This document shows positions 16,028 to 25,665 of a stretch of 37,330 bases of DNA, in pieces; within the stretch, counting starts at the first letter, position 1; every line of letters starts with the position of its first letter. The stretch lies in NCBI RefSeq assembly GCF_900110265.1, contig NZ_FODB01000040.1, positions 1-37,330 of the forward strand, written 5' to 3'. The stretch is from Vreelandella aquamarina (GTDB lineage Bacteria; Pseudomonadota; Gammaproteobacteria; Pseudomonadales; Halomonadaceae). The translations under genes and the position numbers were made by a program. The notes beneath the pieces were generated by a model, which was given only the letters and a program-made list of their open reading frames with translations, did not search any database and had not been told where the DNA came from.

Positions 16028-16378
16028 ATGCGGACATCTAAAACGGGGCGAGGGCCCCTGGCCGCCGGAGGAGTCGCGGCCCTCCTGGCCTCGGCGTGTT
16101 GCCTCGGCCCGCTGGTGCTGATCACGCTGGGCGTTTCCGGCGCCTGGATCAGCAATCTGGCGGCGTTGGAGCCCTATCGCCCGCTCTTTATCGGCGTCGC
16201 GCTGGTGGCGATGTTCTTCGCCTGGCGTCGCGTCTTTCGGCCAGTGGAAAAGTGCCAGCCGGGAGAGGTGTGTGCCGTGCCACGGGTCAGGACGGGCTAC
16301 AAGGCGATCTTCTGGCTCGTATCGCTGCTGGTGCTAATCGCCCTGGTATTCCCCTACATCTTGCCCCTGTTCTATTAA
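16028..16378 (+). CDS. merT: Mercuric ion transporter MerT
   Basis: Inner-membrane carrier that takes Hg(II) from MerP and passes it to cytoplasmic MerA. The 116 residues, standard length, form three hydrophobic segments. The vicinal pair Cys24-Cys25 (SACCLGP) lies in the first, and two cysteines lie in the loop (EKCQPGEVC). The ATG at 16028 with an AGGAG site is preferred over earlier in-frame codons that would overlap merR and the promoter. First gene of the operon. Confidence 0.95.
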   Translation: MRTSKTGRGPLAAGGVAALLASACCLGPLVLITLGVSGAWISNLAALEPYRPLFIGVALVAMFFAWRRVFRPVEKCQPGEVCAVPRVRTGYKAIFWLVSLLVLIALVFPYILPLFY

Positions 16379-16391
16379 AAGGAGATCTACC

Positions 16392-16688
16392 ATGAAAGCT
16401 CGTTTCGCCTTCATCGCGCTACTCGCCCTGCTCAGCACGCCCGCCTTAGCGGCCTTGCAGACCGTGAAGCTGTTGGTGCCGGGCATGACCTGTGCCGCCT
16501 GCCCGATCACCGTCAAGGCCGCCCTCAACAAGGTGGACGGCGTCTCGCAAGTCGACGTGAGCTACGCGGATCTCGAGGCCGTGGTCACCTTTGACGACGC
16601 CCGAACGTCGGTGGAGGCATTGACCGAGGCCACCACCAACGCTGGGTATCCATCAACCCCGACATCCTCGCAAGCGGATCGAGAGTGA
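16392..16688 (+). CDS. merP: Periplasmic mercury-binding protein MerP
   Basis: Periplasmic heavy-metal-associated (HMA) protein that scavenges Hg(II) and delivers it to MerT. The 98 residues have a signal peptide (about 1-20, cleavage after ALA) and the metal site GMTCAACPITV with Cys34 and Cys37. The AAGGAG site is close to the start codon, and the gene follows merT by 13 bases. Confidence 0.95.
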   Translation: MKARFAFIALLALLSTPALAALQTVKLLVPGMTCAACPITVKAALNKVDGVSQVDVSYADLEAVVTFDDARTSVEALTEATTNAGYPSTPTSSQADRE

Positions 16689-16690
16689 TC

Positions 16691-16948
16691 ATGAAGAATC
16701 CCAAGACCCTGCTGCGCGTGAGCGTGATCGGCACCGTCCTGGTGGTATTGTGCTGCTTTACGCCGATCCTGGTGATCCTGCTTGGCACGGTGGGCCTGGC
16801 GGCGCTGACGGGCTATCTCGACGTTGTGTTATTGCCGGCCCTGGCCTTCTTCATCGGCCTGACCATTTATGCGATTTGGCGTAAGAAGCAGTTCGACGCC
16901 TGTTGTGACAACGGCTCTATCAAATCAAGGAATACGCCCCCTGAGTGA
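16691..16948 (+). CDS. merF: Mercury transporter MerF
   Basis: Small two-helix inner-membrane mercury importer. From the ATG at 16691 (a GTG at 16685 overlaps the merP stop) it has 85 residues. Both vicinal cysteine pairs of canonical MerF are at the classical positions: Cys21-Cys22 (VLCCFTP) in the first helix and Cys71-Cys72 (FDACCDN) in the cytoplasmic tail. It follows merP directly and is followed by the vestige of a merA start. Confidence 0.93.
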   Translation: MKNPKTLLRVSVIGTVLVVLCCFTPILVILLGTVGLAALTGYLDVVLLPALAFFIGLTIYAIWRKKQFDACCDNGSIKSRNTPPE

Positions 16949-16982
16949 CATCAAGCAGCTGCACATCGCGGTCATCGGGTGA
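16944..16982 (+). pseudogene. Vestige of a second merA N-terminus
   Basis: Right after merF, one frame reads SDIKQLHIAVIG and then a stop. HIAVIG is the start of the flavin-binding motif of MerA and is repeated in the intact downstream merA (residues 89-94, HIAVIGSGG). An HMA-less MerA would start just like this, so it looks like the 12-codon remnant of an ancestral merA cut off when the merF2-merA module replaced it. The stretch is short and chance similarity is possible. Confidence 0.5.
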
Positions 16983-17021
16983 GTTGTTTACGAGCTTGTC
17001 CGTCACGGTGAAGGAATAAGC

Positions 17022-18909
<1,888 letters not shown>

Positions 18910-18990
18910 ACGATATGAGCGCGACCGTGGTGCCACTGGGCGGCGGCACCACGGGTTTTGGGCATGGACACCACAGGGAGCCCTGTCACG

Positions 18991-19125
18991 ATGAACACGA
19001 CACTACCAGATTGCGGGATGATGGGGGCGATGGGCTGGATAATGCCAGTGATCGGAATTGCCCTACTATTGCTACTGGTCCTGGGCATCGCCTGTTTGGT
19101 GAAGTATCTGCTCTCTAGCAAGTGA
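18991..19125 (+). CDS. 44-residue membrane peptide at the end of the mer operon
   Basis: A small open frame, ATG 18991 to TGA 19123-19125, gives 44 residues. The N-terminus contains one Cys and several methionines (LPDCGMMGAMGWIM); the rest is one strong transmembrane helix (PVIGIALLLLLVLGIACLVK) with a second Cys and ends in YLLSSK. A GGGAG sits 5' of the start with a slightly long spacing. Met-rich short membrane peptides of this style occur in metal-resistance operons, but I do not recognise a named family. It lies 81 bases after merA and before the right end of the element, so it may be part of the mer transcript. A 70-residue frame overlapping it has no such features. Confidence 0.6.
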   Translation: MNTTLPDCGMMGAMGWIMPVIGIALLLLLVLGIACLVKYLLSSK

Positions 19126-19144
19126 GCGTACTCAGCGAGCCATC

Positions 19145-19158
19145 AACCAGCTAATCCG
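19145..19158 (-). repeat. Subterminal copy of the inverted-repeat core
   Basis: AACCAGCTAATCCG matches the inner part of the right end (AACCAGATAATCCG, 19201-19214) at 13 of 14 positions and lies 56 bp inside it in the same orientation. It may be a second transposase-binding site. Confidence 0.6.
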
Positions 19159-19197
19159 TTGTGGGTTGAGTTTGTCGGCCACCTTTCGCTCTCGCAT

Positions 19198-19221
19198 ACC
19201 AACCAGATAATCCGGATACCC
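19198..19221 (-). repeat. Right terminal inverted repeat (IRR)
   Basis: Read on the minus strand it begins GGGTATCCGGATTATCTGGT, matching the left end at 20 of 24 positions. It abuts the right copy of ATTATTAT. Confidence 0.92.
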
Positions 19222-19229
19222 ATTATTAT
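19222..19229. repeat. Right target-site duplication
   Basis: ATTATTAT, identical to 14072-14079. Confidence 0.92.
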
Positions 19230-19232
19230 CTG

Positions 19233-19283
19233 CCCCACGCCCCACGCCCCACGCCCCACGCCCCACGCCCCACGCCCCACGCC
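19233..19283. repeat. Heptanucleotide tandem repeat (CCCCACG)7
   Basis: Seven exact copies of CCCCACG plus two further bases, immediately beyond the mobile element and 126 bases before the transporter's ATG. The perfect array of a non-multiple-of-three unit is prone to slipped-strand length change; in this position it would alter promoter spacing rather than a reading frame. Confidence 0.95.
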
Positions 19284-19309
19284 TATATTCTATTTTGTTC
19301 TTACTGTGT

Positions 19310-19331
19310 TTCTAAAAATAACTTTTTAGAA
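19310..19331. promoter_or_regulatory. AT-rich perfect inverted repeat upstream of the SLC13 transporter
   Basis: TTCTAAAAA-TAAC-TTTTTAGAA has perfect 9-bp arms and a 4-base spacer. Located 78 bases ahead of the ATG, it could be an operator. It is low in GC, so a terminator is less likely. Confidence 0.5.
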
Positions 19332-19408
19332 TATCTGCTAGGCGGCACAATGCCCTTCATATTGTTCGGTTATGTCAGTTGAGTGGGCTTGAGAAAGGAT
19401 GTGGGGTT

Positions 19409-21178
19409 ATGTCGCTGGATGCTTGGATTGCAGTAGGAGTCGTGCTGACTATCTTCCCGTTGATGGCGTTGTCACGCCTAGGGCCAGATATCATTTTAAT
19501 GGGCGCGGTGGTGGTGCTGATGACGCTTGGCGTGATTGACCCACAGCAGGCGTTGGGTGGATTCTCTAATAGTGGCCTGTTTACTGTGGCGTTTATGTAC
19601 GTGCTGGTGGCCAGTATTCGTGAAACGGGCGGTATCGATCTTATTATTCGCTACGTGCTGGGGCGGCCAACCAGCGAGCGCGGCGCGCTAACACGTCTAT
19701 TGTTACCTGTGGCATCGCTCAGCGGTTTTCTCAATAACACCCCGGTGGTGGCGACGTATATTCCCGCCGTCATGAGCTGGAGCCGCCGTGTGCGGCTTTC
19801 CCCACAGCGCTTGCTCATGCCGCTGAGCTTTGCCTCTATTTTAGGCGGTACTATCACGCTATTTGGTACCAGCACTAACTTGGTAGTGCATGGGCTACTG
19901 ATCGAGCGCTACCCTGATTTGGCCATGGGGCTTTTCGACTTGGCGTGGGTAGGCATTCCGGTCGCGGTAGCGGGCTTGGCTTATCTTATTTTCCTTGCCC
20001 CACGTTTATTACCCGCCCGTGGCGGCACGGCTAAAGCCTTTGCCAATCCTCGCGAGTTCACTATTGAAATGGAAGTAGACCCGGCAGGGGTACTGGTCGA
20101 CCGCACGGTCGAAGAGGCGGGGCTGCGCCACTTGCAGGAGCTGTTCCTTGTCGAGATCGAGCGCGTCGGTAACGTGGTCAGCGTAGTTGGGCCAGGGGAG
20201 CAGCTCAAAGGTGGGGATCGTTTGGTGTTCGTGGGCACCTCGGATGCCGCTGTGGAGCTTCAGCAGATTCGTGGGCTGATCCCTTCTCGGGATGGCGCTT
20301 CTAGCCTAGAAAAAGAGTTCAAAGAGCGCCGTTTGGTCGAGGCGGTGGTCTCCAATCAATGCCAGTTTATTGGCCAGCGGATTCGTGATGGTCGATTTAG
20401 AACGCTATACGGCGCCGCCGTGCTGGCGATTTGCCGCGGCGGCGAGCGCGTGACGGGGAACCTCGGCCAAGTGCGCTTGCAGCCTGCCGATGTATTGCTG
20501 TTAGAGGCACGCCCGCCGTTTATCGAGCGCCATCGGCAGTCTAAAGATTTCTTACTGATCAGCGAGCTAAACGGCTCGGCGCGGCCCATCCACGAGAAGG
20601 CTCCGCTGGCCTGGGGGATTTTGCTAGGTGCGGTGCTGCTGGCTTCGTTTGGTGTTCTGAGTATGCTTAATGCCGCCATGCTGGGAGCGGCGATGGCACT
20701 GCTGACCGGCTGCTGCACAGTGGGCGCGGCTAAGCGGGGCTTAGATACTCAGGTGTTATTAACCATTGCCGCCTCGTTTGGGGTGGGGGCAGCGTTACAG
20801 TCGTCAGGTGCAGCGGATGCCATGGCAGGCAGCGTGCTGTCGTGGGTGGCGGGCAGCCCGTGGTTGCTGCTGATGGGTACCTACTGCGTGGTGGCGCTAC
20901 TCACGGAGCTAGTGACCAACAACGCCGCGGCGGTGATTATTTTTCCGGTGGTCATGGCTGCCGCAGAGAGCCTTGGGGTGAGCCCCATGCCATTTGTGGT
21001 GGCTGTGATGTTTGCTGCCTCGGCCAGTTTTCTGACCCCGATCGGCTACCAAACCAACTTGATGGTGCATGGTCCTGGTGGCTATCGAGTCAGTGATTTT
21101 TTACGTGTTGGTGGTGGTTTAAACGTACTGACCGGTGTGATTGCGGTCACGCTGATTCCATTGGTGTGGCCGTTTTAA
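19409..21178 (+). CDS. SLC13/DASS-type transporter with TrkA_C domains
   Basis: An inner-membrane permease of the SLC13/ArsB-like family that probably imports an anion such as sulfate or a dicarboxylate with Na+. The ATG at 19409 has AGGA upstream and gives 589 residues (a TTG at 19379 is possible). The N-half has 5-6 membrane segments and the signature GFLNNTPVVATYIPAV. The middle, about residues 210-380, is hydrophilic with two TrkA_C-type regulatory domains (for example VGPGEQLKGGDRLVFVGT). The C-half has a second signature, TNNAAAVIIFPV, and PIGYQTNLMV. It stands alone, with a tandem repeat and an inverted repeat in its upstream region. Confidence 0.85.
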   Translation: MSLDAWIAVGVVLTIFPLMALSRLGPDIILMGAVVVLMTLGVIDPQQALGGFSNSGLFTVAFMYVLVASIRETGGIDLIIRYVLGRPTSERGALTRLLLPVASLSGFLNNTPVVATYIPAVMSWSRRVRLSPQRLLMPLSFASILGGTITLFGTSTNLVVHGLLIERYPDLAMGLFDLAWVGIPVAVAGLAYLIFLAPRLLPARGGTAKAFANPREFTIEMEVDPAGVLVDRTVEEAGLRHLQELFLVEIERVGNVVSVVGPGEQLKGGDRLVFVGTSDAAVELQQIRGLIPSRDGASSLEKEFKERRLVEAVVSNQCQFIGQRIRDGRFRTLYGAAVLAICRGGERVTGNLGQVRLQPADVLLLEARPPFIERHRQSKDFLLISELNGSARPIHEKAPLAWGILLGAVLLASFGVLSMLNAAMLGAAMALLTGCCTVGAAKRGLDTQVLLTIAASFGVGAALQSSGAADAMAGSVLSWVAGSPWLLLMGTYCVVALLTELVTNNAAAVIIFPVVMAAAESLGVSPMPFVVAVMFAASASFLTPIGYQTNLMVHGPGGYRVSDFLRVGGGLNVLTGVIAVTLIPLVWPF

Positions 21179-21250
21179 GCGGTTAATGTCTCGCTCCCCG
21201 CGCTGCTTTACGCTAGGGTGACGCTTTTAATATCAGTAAGGAAATAACCC

Positions 21251-21916
21251 ATGACAGCCCCAGGCGAACTGATTATTGAGCCAAAAAATGGTCAACCCGC
21301 CGATGCGTGTGTGTTTATTATTCATGGCCTAGGTGCCGATGGGCATGATTTCGAGCCGCTAGTACCCGCCCTGACACTGCCGGAAAACGCGTATGTGCGT
21401 TTTATTATGCCCCATGCGCCGCGCCTGCCGGTCACTATTAACGGCGGTATGGTGATGCCTGCTTGGTACGACATTCTGGCGATGGATTTGGGCCGCCGGG
21501 TTGATGAAGTTCAGCTGAAAAAATCCGCCGAGCGTATTCAGGCGCTGATTCAAGAGCAGATCGATCAGGGTATCGATAGCCAGCGGATCATCGTGGCGGG
21601 CTTCTCGCAAGGCGGTGCGGTGGCGTATCAGGCCGCGCTGTCGTTTCCGCAGCCGCTAGGCGGACTGCTGGCGATGTCCACCTACTTTGCCACTGCCGAC
21701 AGCATCTCGCCTGCCGAGGCGAACCGTCAGGTGCCGATTGAAGTTCATCACGGTAACTTCGACCCCATCGTGCCTGAAACCTTGGGCCGTAGCGGCGTTG
21801 AGCGTTTAAAAGCCATGGGTTACAGCGTCAACTATCGCCAGTACCCCATGGCACATGCACTGTGTCCGCAGCAGGTCAACGATATCGGCAAATGGCTAAG
21901 CGAGCGGCTGGGTTAA
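21251..21916 (+). CDS. Carboxylesterase (EstB/phospholipase-carboxylesterase family)
   Basis: A 221-residue alpha/beta hydrolase acting on short carboxylic esters in the cytoplasm. The features are FIIHGLGADGHDF (oxyanion region, near residue 24), the nucleophile elbow GFSQGG with the catalytic Ser, an Asp in HHGNFDPIVP and a His in YPMAHALCPQQ. It matches family length. The AAGGAAA site precedes the ATG. No link to the neighbouring transporter or antiporter genes is evident. Confidence 0.9.
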   Translation: MTAPGELIIEPKNGQPADACVFIIHGLGADGHDFEPLVPALTLPENAYVRFIMPHAPRLPVTINGGMVMPAWYDILAMDLGRRVDEVQLKKSAERIQALIQEQIDQGIDSQRIIVAGFSQGGAVAYQAALSFPQPLGGLLAMSTYFATADSISPAEANRQVPIEVHHGNFDPIVPETLGRSGVERLKAMGYSVNYRQYPMAHALCPQQVNDIGKWLSERLG

Positions 21917-21995
21917 GGGGAGAGCAGTAGGCGTTCGGTGCCTTTGATAGTACGCTGCTGCTATTAATACCGCGGCAAGGGACAGGCAGAGGCAC

Positions 21996-22676
21996 ATGAT
22001 AGCGTCTATCGATACCGTTGAAAGTGGGTTAGCCGTTTGTCTACTGATGACCGCCATTGGGTGCTTATTCGATCGCCACCTATTAAGGGCGTGTTGGCTT
22101 TTGGTGCTATTTGCGCTGTTGATGAGTACAGCGTGGTGGTACCTGAACGCCCCGTGGCTGGCCTTGGTGGAAGTGATATTAGGGAGTGCGCTCACGGGGG
22201 GTGGCTTTATTTACGTCTTACGCACACTGCCCAGTCAGAGGCTATGGATGCCTCGTTATGATCGTACGCGCGTCGAATGGCCACACCGTTTGACGAAGGG
22301 GCTGCTCATCATTGCCTGGAGTATCATGCTAGGCGTGGCGACTCAGTTTCTATTACCTGATATGGCGCTTTCACTGACAGCGCATCCGCTTATTTTGTCC
22401 TCTGTGGTCATTGTATCGTTGGGAATGGGGGCGTTTGCTTTACACCACCATCTGATGCGCCGCTTGATGGCCTTTAATGTGCTTGGATCGGGCGTTTTCT
22501 TGATGCTCGCAGGCATGGCGGGTACGTCACCCAGCGCCCAGGCGCTCATCACGGTGGGGTTGCTCATCGCTTGGCTGGGGTCGCTATTGGGGGTTTTACT
22601 CCTTCGCCAGCTAGTGCACCAGGAAGGTAGCGCCGCCCTCAACGATGAATACGCCCCTGTAAGGCCGCCTTCATGA
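21996..22676 (+). CDS. Fused DUF4040/MbhD-like and NuoK/MrpC-like membrane subunit
   Basis: A 226-residue membrane protein at the head of an antiporter operon. Residues ~8-78 resemble the DUF4040/MbhD unit (RACWLLVLFALLMSTAWWYL, LALVEVILGSALTGGGF) found in MrpA/MrpB tails. Residues ~120-212 resemble NuoK/MrpC (GMGAFALHHHLMRRLMAFNV, and later QALITVGLLIAWLGSLLGVL). These are usually on separate genes, so this is a compact fusion. It overlaps the next gene by four bases (ATGA), indicating translational coupling. Assignment rests on pattern resemblance alone. Confidence 0.65.
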   Translation: MIASIDTVESGLAVCLLMTAIGCLFDRHLLRACWLLVLFALLMSTAWWYLNAPWLALVEVILGSALTGGGFIYVLRTLPSQRLWMPRYDRTRVEWPHRLTKGLLIIAWSIMLGVATQFLLPDMALSLTAHPLILSSVVIVSLGMGAFALHHHLMRRLMAFNVLGSGVFLMLAGMAGTSPSAQALITVGLLIAWLGSLLGVLLLRQLVHQEGSAALNDEYAPVRPPS

Positions 22677-24163
22677 TCTGGCGCTTTGGTCTGTACGACA
22701 ATACCTTTGATCCCTTATGGATGACGGACTGGGCACTCGCCGCTGTCCTACTGCTGCCGATGGTGTTTGGTGCGCTCGGAGCCGTGTTTCGTCCCTCTCG
22801 TTTGCTGCCGGTGGCCTTGGCCTGCTTGCCGATTTTACTGGCTGGAGGGGTCATGGTATTGGACTACCAACAGGTCGGATTGCTGCGTTGGCAGTGGGAG
22901 GTGGCGGGTATCGAGCTAACGCTGCGCTTGAGTGGCCTTAGTGCTCTAATGCTCTTGATTACCCAGTGGACGGCCGCCGCCGTTGCCGTTTATACCCCTG
23001 GCTATCTTCGCCTAACGCTCCCCAATGCCAGCGTCCGTTGGTTATGGCCATTAATGGGGTTGCTCGTTAGTGCGCTTTCACTGATTTGGCTGGCGGCGGA
23101 TCTGTTGATTCTGTATGCCGCGTTGGAGTCAATGGGACTCGCGGCCGTGGGGATGTTGCTGTTATCGGGTAAGTCTGCGGCGCTACAGGCCGGTATGCGT
23201 TACCTCCTTTTGGCTCTGGTGGGGTCGCTCGCGTTTTTACTGGGCGTTGCCCTATTAATGAGTCAATGGGGAACGTTAGATTTAATCGCACTTGAAGCGC
23301 GGGTGGAGCCAGAGCCCCTTACTTGGGTTGCAGCAGCCCTTATAGGCGCGGGGCTTGCCTTAAAGGCGGCGCTATTCCCTTTGCATGGTTGGCTAACCCC
23401 CGTACACGAGAATGCTTGGACGCCGGTCAGTGCACTGCATGCAGCGCTCGTCATTAAGGCCTCGCTCTATATTTTAATGATGCTTTGGGGCATCTTGCTG
23501 CCGGAGACGCTGTTTGCTCCCCGTTTGGTGGCCTGGTTGGGCATGTTGGCGATTGTTTGGGGTGGATTGGTGGCCTGGCGAGCCGATTCACTCAAAACGT
23601 TGATTGCCTCTTCCACTGTGGGCCAGTTGGGCTATTTGATGGTGGCCTTTCCTCTGGTATTAGGTCCCAATATCGCACCGCTGCCTTTGTCGCTGGCATG
23701 GGACGGGTTTTGGTTACATTTGATGGGACACGCACTAGCCAAAGCCGCCATGTTTATGGCGGCAGGCAATTTGATCATTGCCACGGGTGAAAGCTCACTG
23801 AAAGCGCTGGCAGGAACCAGTCGTCGGCTGCCACTTTCGCTACTTATCTTTGGCATGGCAGCGGTTACGTTAATGGGGCTACCTCCCAGCGCTGGCTTTA
23901 CGGCAAAGTGGCTCTTGCTTCAATCCATGGTGCTGACTCAGCAATGGTTAGCCGTGGCTGCCCTACTGGCAGGCACGCTATTGACGGCTGCCTACGTGTT
24001 TCGCGTATTTCGCTACTCGTTTGATGAAACCGCACCGCGACACGATTATCAGCCGCTTGCGCCCGGCATGGATGCCGTTGCTCTGTGTTTGGCGGTAGCA
24101 GCCTTTGCGCTTGGCTTACTCGCCCACTTTCCGCTGGGGTTGCTGCATGGAGGTGGTGCATGA
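22673..24163 (+). CDS. Proton-antiporter subunit 1 (NuoM/N, MrpD-like)
   Basis: A 496-residue membrane protein of the complex I/Mrp antiporter-like superfamily, with about 14 hydrophobic segments. The essential TM5 glutamate is present (Glu152 in LYAALESMGLAAVG). The channel lysines are in LKAALFPLHGWLTPVHENAW and AALVIKASLYIL. Near the C-terminus GLPPSAGFTAKW matches the discontinuous-helix region. It overlaps both neighbours by four bases. With the other subunits it probably forms a membrane complex exchanging H+ for Na+/K+ or coupling to another energy source. Confidence 0.85.
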   Translation: MIWRFGLYDNTFDPLWMTDWALAAVLLLPMVFGALGAVFRPSRLLPVALACLPILLAGGVMVLDYQQVGLLRWQWEVAGIELTLRLSGLSALMLLITQWTAAAVAVYTPGYLRLTLPNASVRWLWPLMGLLVSALSLIWLAADLLILYAALESMGLAAVGMLLLSGKSAALQAGMRYLLLALVGSLAFLLGVALLMSQWGTLDLIALEARVEPEPLTWVAAALIGAGLALKAALFPLHGWLTPVHENAWTPVSALHAALVIKASLYILMMLWGILLPETLFAPRLVAWLGMLAIVWGGLVAWRADSLKTLIASSTVGQLGYLMVAFPLVLGPNIAPLPLSLAWDGFWLHLMGHALAKAAMFMAAGNLIIATGESSLKALAGTSRRLPLSLLIFGMAAVTLMGLPPSAGFTAKWLLLQSMVLTQQWLAVAALLAGTLLTAAYVFRVFRYSFDETAPRHDYQPLAPGMDAVALCLAVAAFALGLLAHFPLGLLHGGGA

Positions 24164-25665
24164 ACGCGGCTTGGTTACCCCTGACGACGCTGGCAACCTC
24201 CTTATTCGCGGCGGTGATTATTTTCTCGTTGCCAGAAGAGGCTCGACGTGTCCGCACGTACATCAACTTACTGGCGGCGGTCGCTAAAATTCTCCTAGTG
24301 ATAGTGATGGTCGGGCGTGTTTCAGAAGGCTATGAAGACACCTTTAGCTTTCAAATCGTGGGAGGCGTTGATTTTGTGCTGCGGGCGGATGCCCTCGGCG
24401 TTATGTTTGCGGGTCTTTCGTCACTGCTGTGGCTATGCACGACGATTTACGCGATTGGGTACTTGGAAGGGGCGGCCAATCGGAAGCGTTTCTTTGGCTT
24501 CTTCAGCCTGTGTGTCACCAGTACGCTAGGGATTGCCCTGTCGGGAAACTTGTTTACCTTCCTGATTTTCTACGAAATGCTGACACTCTCAACTTACCCG
24601 CTCGTGGTGCACGCGGGTTCAGCAAAAGCCTTAGCGGCCGGTCGAGTGTATTTGCGTTACACCCTCACGGCGGGCGTTGTGCTGCTGCTAGGCGTTGTCT
24701 TGCTATACAGCTTAACCAACGATCACTCTTTTGCGTCAGAGCAAGGGTTGTCCCCCTACCTGGATGATCACCGTGGTTTGCTAACCCTTATTTTTGCGCT
24801 GCTGGTCGGTGGCTTGGCGGTGAAGGCAGCCATGGTACCGCTGCATGGCTGGCTGCCCAGGGCGATGGTGGCACCGGCGCCGGTGAGTGCATTGCTGCAT
24901 GCCGTTGCTGTGGTAAAAGCCGGTGCGTTTGGCATTTTGCGTGTCATATACGACCTATACGGCATTGAACTTAGTGTGGAGTTGGGCGTCACCACCGTGC
25001 TGGCCGTCGCTGCGTCTATCACCATTATTTATGGGTCGCTGCGGGCGATTGCCCAAGAGGAGTTAAAGCCACGCTTGGCGTTTTCGACGATTAGCCAAGT
25101 TTCCTATGTGGTGTTAGGCGTTAGCTTGTTTGGCCCTTTCGGGACGATAGGCGCGCTGGCGCATTTGCTTCACCAAGGCCTGATGAAAGTGACGCTGTTC
25201 TTTTGTGCTGGCAATTATGCAGAAGAGCTGGGGATTCATCGCCTTGATGAAATGGACGGTGCAGGCAAGCGCATGCCATTGACTAGCCTAGCGTTTACGG
25301 TGGGGGCGCTAGGGATGATCGGGTTGCCACCGACCGCTGGGTTCATTACTAAATGGTACCTAGGCATGGGCGCTATCGAGGCAGATATGTACTGGGTAGT
25401 GGCCGTGCTAGTAGCAAGCAGTACGCTGAATGCGATTTATTTTCTCCCTATCGTACATCGCCTCTGGTTCCGTGAGGGTCCGGCCCATGGCAAGGGGCAA
25501 TGGCCTAAAGAGCAGTCATTAGGGCGGCTGGAAACCCACGGATGGCTGTTGTGGCCAGCGGTATTGACGGCCGTCATTAGTATAGGGGCTGGTTTGTTGG
25601 CTGGGTTGCCATTTAGTCCGCTGGATTGGGCAACGCGCGTAGCCGTTGGGGAGTACCTGCCATGA
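24160..25665 (+). CDS. Proton-antiporter subunit 2 (MrpD-like)
   Basis: A 501-residue paralogue with the strongest resemblance to MrpD: Glu139 in FLIFYEMLTLSTYPLVV, lysines in AVKAAMVPLHGWLPRAM and AVVKAGAFGILR, and GLPPTAGFITKWYLG near the C-terminus. The ATG at 24160 overlaps the preceding stop (ATGA) and has a GGAGGTG site. Antiporter activity is likely; the transported ion cannot be read from the sequence. Confidence 0.87.
   Translation: MNAAWLPLTTLATSLFAAVIIFSLPEEARRVRTYINLLAAVAKILLVIVMVGRVSEGYEDTFSFQIVGGVDFVLRADALGVMFAGLSSLLWLCTTIYAIGYLEGAANRKRFFGFFSLCVTSTLGIALSGNLFTFLIFYEMLTLSTYPLVVHAGSAKALAAGRVYLRYTLTAGVVLLLGVVLLYSLTNDHSFASEQGLSPYLDDHRGLLTLIFALLVGGLAVKAAMVPLHGWLPRAMVAPAPVSALLHAVAVVKAGAFGILRVIYDLYGIELSVELGVTTVLAVAASITIIYGSLRAIAQEELKPRLAFSTISQVSYVVLGVSLFGPFGTIGALAHLLHQGLMKVTLFFCAGNYAEELGIHRLDEMDGAGKRMPLTSLAFTVGALGMIGLPPTAGFITKWYLGMGAIEADMYWVVAVLVASSTLNAIYFLPIVHRLWFREGPAHGKGQWPKEQSLGRLETHGWLLWPAVLTAVISIGAGLLAGLPFSPLDWATRVAVGEYLP

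Noticed and set aside
19233-19283. Possible CRISPR array
   Set aside because: The unit is seven bases with no spacers, so it is a simple tandem repeat.
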